This document shows positions 59,401 through 64,000 of a stretch of 64,000 nucleotides of DNA, one piece after another. The first letter of the stretch is position 1. Every line of letters starts with the position of its first letter. The translations under genes were made by a program, and so were the position numbers. The notes under the pieces are model-generated. The model searched no databases and was not told the origin of the DNA. It saw only the letters and a list, made by a program, of their open reading frames with translations. The stretch spans positions 3,921,501 through 3,985,500 of the forward strand of contig OU612074.1 in the NCBI GenBank assembly GCA_914767715.1, in the 5' to 3' direction. The DNA comes from Membranipora membranacea (lineage: Eukaryota; Bryozoa; Gymnolaemata; Cheilostomatida; Membraniporidae).

Positions 59401-62400
59401 GCCTATATCCTTACTCTGTGTTGTAATCATGCCAGTGGTCAATCATGTCCATATTACGGAAGATTATAAATATAAGTCATTGATATTACTAAAGAGCAAG
59501 GAATGAAAGCCACTCACCTAACTGTCAAGATGACAACAATGCTCCAGAAAACCTGTCACTGTCACTCACAACAGCTTACAGGAGGAGAGTCATTACATCG
59601 TGTGATATAGGCCTGGTTCTCAACAATCACTTCATCTCCTGCTGACACCGTAGTCTGAGCCCCCAAACTCTCCCCCCCCCCCGCACAGATAGTTGAAGTG
59701 CTCAGACTGTGTCAGGATAGCTGGTGGTGGCATTTGATTATCATGGATGGGGAAAGTGGTTGATAATGAAATGCTACTACCAGCTTTCCAGACACGTAAG
59801 GATGTCTGGTGACCGGGCTCCTTTGTAACTTTATATGGCCTTGATTGTACTAGCCCCCCATATTTAACTGAGCAGAGTTTGATAATAATAATTTTACTTT
59901 TGACAGGTTGAAGTTCAATGTTCCTCTGAATGTGGCGTTTAAACATGACTGTATACCGGAGCCCATGCTCGTAAGTATTCTCTATACATAATATTATATT
60001 CTATACTGTATATATATTAGTATGATTATATATATATATATATATATATTATATATGTTATGGTTTTCTCAGTCCAAAGTCGTGAAATTGCCGAAGTAGA
60101 CTCACTATATACCTCACAACTGTAAATCGGATCTGACAGCCAATATTAAAATTTTTAAAAAATTGAAATTGCTTCTACTGTTTGATAAGTAATTGGTATT
60201 GCCTTCAGCCGCGGTCAAATCAAGAAGTTAGAGTCTCTAACTCCTTGGTCATATAGAGCAAGGTGCTGAAGTCATTGACATTGTACAAGCCACAATAGTC
60301 TACATTATTTTCATCATATATGGTCTGAAGATGATGCATTGTGGGATAGAAATTTATGGGAGATAATAATCGTCCTTTTAATAGTCTAGTCATGAATCAT
60401 CATTACGCAGATGAGGTAAAATATCAATATTATGTTGATTTATACACCATGAGGCTAACCTATAAGTAGAGTATATTATATATATGGGTCAATGACCGAG
60501 CTTCTCTCCAGCCACGCTACTTAGTGTTACCCTAATGGTACCACCGAGGGCGTTTTTTTCTTCAGCTATAAATTAAACAAGTGTCTTTGAAATAACATGC
60601 AATTTCGTTGGATTTAAAAAAAAAAATGATATGTAAGGGCTGATTATGATTCATTTCTGGTTTAATCCTATTTAAAAGCCACAAATTAAGTCCCCTTCCA
60701 TGTCTCTTGGGTTGTTAACACATTAAATGATTCGACAAAAATTGATATTTATCTACTCTTTTTCTGAATTTACTTGCACGCACAGCTGTAAGGGCCTAAA
60801 TTTTTTACCGACAAACGTCAAAATAAAACTGTTTTGGGAGGTGATAATGACGTCACAGAGCCCTAAAAAGGGTTACTCTCTGTCGTAGTCGAATATCACC
60901 CATGTTTTTTCTTGCTCCATATGCTCACACCAGAGGCTATAATACTTAAAAGTAAGCACCATGGTATGATGCATGACCCAAAATAAAGAAATAATAGCAA
61001 ATGATCAATTTTCTTAACAAGGCTCAAACATTTTTAATAAAATATGAGTTGCTGCATTATGGGGCTGTTTGTTTCTGACACAAAGTGATAACAACTGATT
61101 TATATTCTTGCCATCGACTTGAGGCTCAATAATACTTGCTGATAAAGTGTGAGCTGATGCATTATGGGATAGTTTGATTCTGACACTCTTTCATATCTCC
61201 GCCTCTTTGTAGAACCTGCTGAAGTATATCAGCCAGGAGGGAGTGACAGTACCCGATATATTCAGGAGACCGGGTAACCCGAGTGATCAGAGGAAACTGA
61301 TGAAAAGGCTGAACGAAGGAAAACCTGTATCCTTCGCTGAATATAACTTCTATACTCTCGCTTCTGTGATAAAGGTATGATATGTACAGGTAGTCTAAAC
61401 GTTTAGTCTGTACTCTCAGACTGATATTTAGTCTGCACTTTCAATCTTTTCGGCCTAATGTAGGCTGACCAGCAGTCTAAACTTTCAGACTGTATTCTCA
61501 GACTGTGGCCTCTATCGATAGGGATATGAAAGTCCTTCTCTGCGTCAAGGAATCTAAAAATCTAACCATCCCCCCTCCTTCTCCCCTCTCACAGAGTGGC
61601 AGAAAAAGGCTAAGAGGGCATCGGTCTAATAAGTACCCATTAAGCAGCTGGTTTATTTCGTGTATAAGTGATCGGCTTTGTGTAACTTGCAATTTGAGAC
61701 AAAGATGTAAATTTGAGAGGTTTATGAACTACATTGTATAATATAATATATGGACCAGTAACTATAAGTTGGGGATGCAGTTTTTCTCATACAAGGCAGT
61801 GACACTGATTTGTCATTAGAAATGAACAGCTTGCCGATTTGACATCACTATAAGATCATCCCTAGCTATCTGACATAACAGATGATGCAGATGAGAGTAT
61901 TGTTAATTCTTTGTATGAATTCCCACCTGTCTCATAAATATAAATCCCCTCCTAATTACACACTGTGTGAGAGAATAAGTACGACACTGAGAGTACACCG
62001 AGGGAAATCTATCGGATCACTGTGGGCATTGCAGAATTCACTGAAACAATATCATCCTTCATGATGAATGTCAAGCTTTGATATCCTGACTGACAATATT
62101 CACTGATCGAGGTCAGGTCGCATCACTAATAATTTTACTCTTACTTAGCAAGCTTAGGCCATGCAAGTGTGTCATTATACATGCTATGCTGTTTTTTGTT
62201 TGTCATCAGCTGATCACGATGATGCTAAGACAAAAACACAAAAGTTACGGGAGAGAGTGGCTTGGTGTTCAGCGTTAGTTACCATAGGGATGATTGCTGT
62301 ATTAACCAGGCAGTCTTACTTTGATGATTGCTTCTCATGAATAGTCATTCACCAGGGAATAATTATCTTGTTCTACTCTCGGAAGTACAGCTTAGTTTCT

Positions 62401-63214
62401 TTGTTTAGTGATCAGAGGCTGTTTTTGTAATTGACCGAACTGAATCTTTAGTAGTGACGCATCCTCCTCGCTAACTCCACATAATTATGCAGCGGAGAGC
62501 GGTTGTTCCTCGGGTAGAGTCCTTGTTTGAACTTCTCCCCAAGGGCCTCCTCACATACATGGCTTCCTATCCTGAATCTTTCATGTAGGCCTACTAGAAA
62601 CTGTATCATCAATGAGGGCTTATATCACCCACAATGCACAATCTTTGATCAAAATGTTAATTTATCTCTAGACCAAGTTTGGTCCATTTGCCTGCATGCC
62701 GAGTCGCTCCCGATCCACTGGTCACCCACAGGACCGCCGGAGGACTATTCCACCAGTCAAGCCGCGTGACCTGTGGAAGGGAGCACTGGAATGCAATTTA
62801 TCTGCTAGACAGAGTTGTTTTTGTTGTATCATTATGAACAAGATTACATGCCTGCTAATAAATATTAGGCCTACTAGAAACTGCATCATCAATGAGGGCT
62901 TGAAACCTTCATTTTCAACTATACTACCCACAATGCATCATCATGTTGCCTTTGATCAAAATGTTAATTTATCTTCTAGACCGAGACAAAGCACATTGTT
63001 TTGTTGTATCATTATGAACAAGATTAAATACACAAACTTTAGCATAATCACTTTCAATTATGAGTATTAGTTTTTTATAAAATGTTTGATTTTGTATTTT
63101 GTAGAAATTCCTGTTGAGTATTCCCGGTGGGATATTCGGAGCTGAACAAGAAGAGACATTACTATCTGTGCTGAAAATAGACACTCAGCTCAAACAATAC
63201 GATGTAATCCATGA
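56404..63214 (+). CDS. RhoGAP-domain protein, 5' part, runs off the window
   Basis: Stimulates GTP hydrolysis by Rho-family GTPases, by family. Exons 56404-56489, 59907-59970, 61213-61374 and 63105-63214 join in phases 2, 0 and 0, and the last ends in phase 2 at a GTAAGT donor, so more exons follow outside. About 140 residues are visible. A short N-terminus (MAVSTNNKIWRTFTLG, about 29 residues) is followed at once by a RhoGAP domain: VPLNVAFKHDCIPEP, then DIFRRPGNPSDQRKL with the arginine finger of the GIFR-x-x-GN motif, then FYTLASVIKKFLLSIPGG with the conserved lysine before FL. The SIPGGIFGAEQEE segment replaces the usual LPEPL, so it is not a textbook p50RhoGAP type. I do not assign a subfamily. 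A probable 5' UTR acceptor is at 56341-56342. Confidence 0.82.
56629..56730. repeat. Hairpin with ~36-bp arms in RhoGAP intron 1
   Basis: Left arm GAACTACCAAGCTGTCGACC continuing to TTTGGGCAATG (56629-56664); right arm, reversed, GAACTACCAAGCCGTTTACC continuing to TTTGGGCATTG (56695-56730). A second, smaller hairpin (AGCCTTGTTC/GAACAAGGCT, 56592-56626) abuts it. Probably a small MITE. Confidence 0.75.
56731..59715. other. RhoGAP intron 1 sequence
   Basis: No convincing coding sequence. ORFs at 57592 and 57840 lack splice support or family signal. Confidence 0.45.
59716..59787. mobile_element. Inverted-repeat element family E, RhoGAP intron copy
   Basis: Left arm ATAGCTGGTGGTGGCATTTG then ATTATCA; right arm TGATAATG then AAATGCTACTACCAGCT. 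The arms are close inverse copies around GGATGGGG. Related pieces are at 46490 and 24796. Confidence 0.6.
60025..60055. repeat. (TA)n microsatellite
   Basis: Alternating TA run in RhoGAP intron 2. Confidence 0.9.
62585..63030. repeat. Local direct duplication, one copy carrying MITE A
   Basis: AGGCCTACTAGAAACTGYAT, GATCAAAATGTTAATTTATC and TTGTTGTATCATTATGAACA occur in the same order in 62585-62850 and 62872-63025. The first copy is interrupted by the hairpin at 62668-62815. Confidence 0.82.
62668..62815. mobile_element. Hairpin MITE family A, copy 4, inserted in a local duplication
   Basis: It begins GACCAAGTTTGGTCCATTTG with a core CTCCCGATCCACTGGTCACC, then GGAAGGGAGCACTGGAATGC. It lies inside the first of two direct repeats (62585-62860 and 62868-63030); the second repeat lacks it. 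It is in intron 3 of the RhoGAP gene. Confidence 0.72.
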
Positions 63215-64000
63215 GTAAGTAAACCCCCCTCGCCAGCCTGTCTCCTGTATCCATCCCTTCCCCCTCTGTATCTGCTCCATGCCTATTGAATCCACTGTCT
63301 CATAACAGAGAGGATGGGACATCCCTCCCTGATCATTATGATGATCCTATCTAATAAAAGAGTTTAAAGTAATTGTCCTTTCATGGCTAGTTAAGTCAGC
63401 AAAATCTTTTTTTCATCTTTTCTTTAATGAAAAACAACCTGCCAAGTAGTTTTTTGAGGATCTAAGCGCCATGTATATTGACAGCTCAGCCCTAAGTGAT
63501 CTTTAAGCTGGATTTATGATATTGACACTGTCTACTCACTTCAGGCTTAAATGGTTCCAAATTCTTCATACCATGAAATATTAATAGTCATAACTCATGG
63601 TGTTACATGAATGATATTAGATTATAGATAAAATTCTGATCTGCTATCATATATCACAGCATATATCTGTAATGTTGTGTGAAACATAAAATCTAATCAA
63701 CAGTACATTCTGGTTATAGTCAAACATGGCAACAGTCCAAATTAAGTTAGCAGCTTGTTATAAGGGAGTCGCCATGTGTTATGATGTCTCAGCACGTCTT
63801 CAACATACTTAGTGCATTGCCTATCTGCAAAGTTAATATCATGGCCCTGCCCAACTGCTGATGGACTTCGTGTAACATGAAAGGACCGGGAATTCCATAT
63901 TCTGTAGCCTGTGGCCCCCAAGATGATTAGAAAGCAAGTCCTGGCATCTCATAATATAGCCTGTCTTGACAAGCTTGTCAATAAAGGCTAATCATAATGG

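Noticed and set aside
59632-59946. 104-residue - strand ORF
   Set aside because: Overlaps the family E hairpin, a poly-C run and the antisense of a RhoGAP exon; not a gene.
1-64000. CRISPR arrays, operons or prokaryotic elements
   Set aside because: The spliced genes, TATA/AATAAA signals and MITEs show an animal nuclear genome; the tandem repeats seen are microsatellites or satellites without spacer structure.

Overview
This is a eukaryotic, almost certainly animal, genomic window. It is AT-rich, its genes are split by GT-AG introns, it carries AATAAA signals, and it is full of small inverted-repeat transposons. The proteins that can be recognised (VPS15/PIK3R4, a RhoGAP, a CD225/dispanin-type membrane protein and a DUF294-like nucleotidyltransferase with TPR repeats) fit an invertebrate or early-branching animal. 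I cannot name the phylum from the sequence alone.

Region 1 (about 1-13,600, + strand) is a tandem array of three paralogous five-exon genes for small secreted proteins of 221, 226 and 255 residues. The family is one I do not recognise. All three copies keep the same exon phases, an identical 49-nt first exon length, an identical 100-nt fourth exon length, four cysteines and a glycosylation sequon. The duplicated unit includes its promoter (a conserved block plus a TATA box). A dead promoter/exon-1 copy lies between genes 1 and 2. The first ~130 bases of the window repeat the sequence upstream of gene 3, so the array probably continues to the left. Intergenic DNA holds a ~430-bp tandem duplication split by a non-autonomous hAT-like element with a perfect 8-bp target duplication.

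Region 2 (43,152 down to 14,104, - strand) is one long gene, VPS15/PIK3R4, the pseudokinase-HEAT scaffold of the VPS34 PI3-kinase complexes. I could place 20 coding exons with consistent phases (855 codons). They cover the myristoylation start, the kinase-like domain, the HEAT repeats and the start of the linker. The WD40 half was not found in the window. Three other genes sit inside VPS15 introns: a four-TM protein gene (same strand, intron 19), a DUF294-like nucleotidyltransferase/TPR gene (opposite strand, intron 8) and a CD225/dispanin-like gene (opposite strand, intron 5). Several families of short TIR elements also lie in these introns.

Region 3 (43,200-56,400) starts with a ~430-bp satellite array immediately upstream of VPS15. 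Beyond it is mostly non-coding sequence in which I see only isolated exon-like pieces on the - strand.

Region 4 (56,404 to beyond the right end, + strand) holds the 5' part of a RhoGAP gene: four coding exons with compatible phases, running off the window. Its introns contain hairpin elements, including one inserted into one copy of a local duplication.
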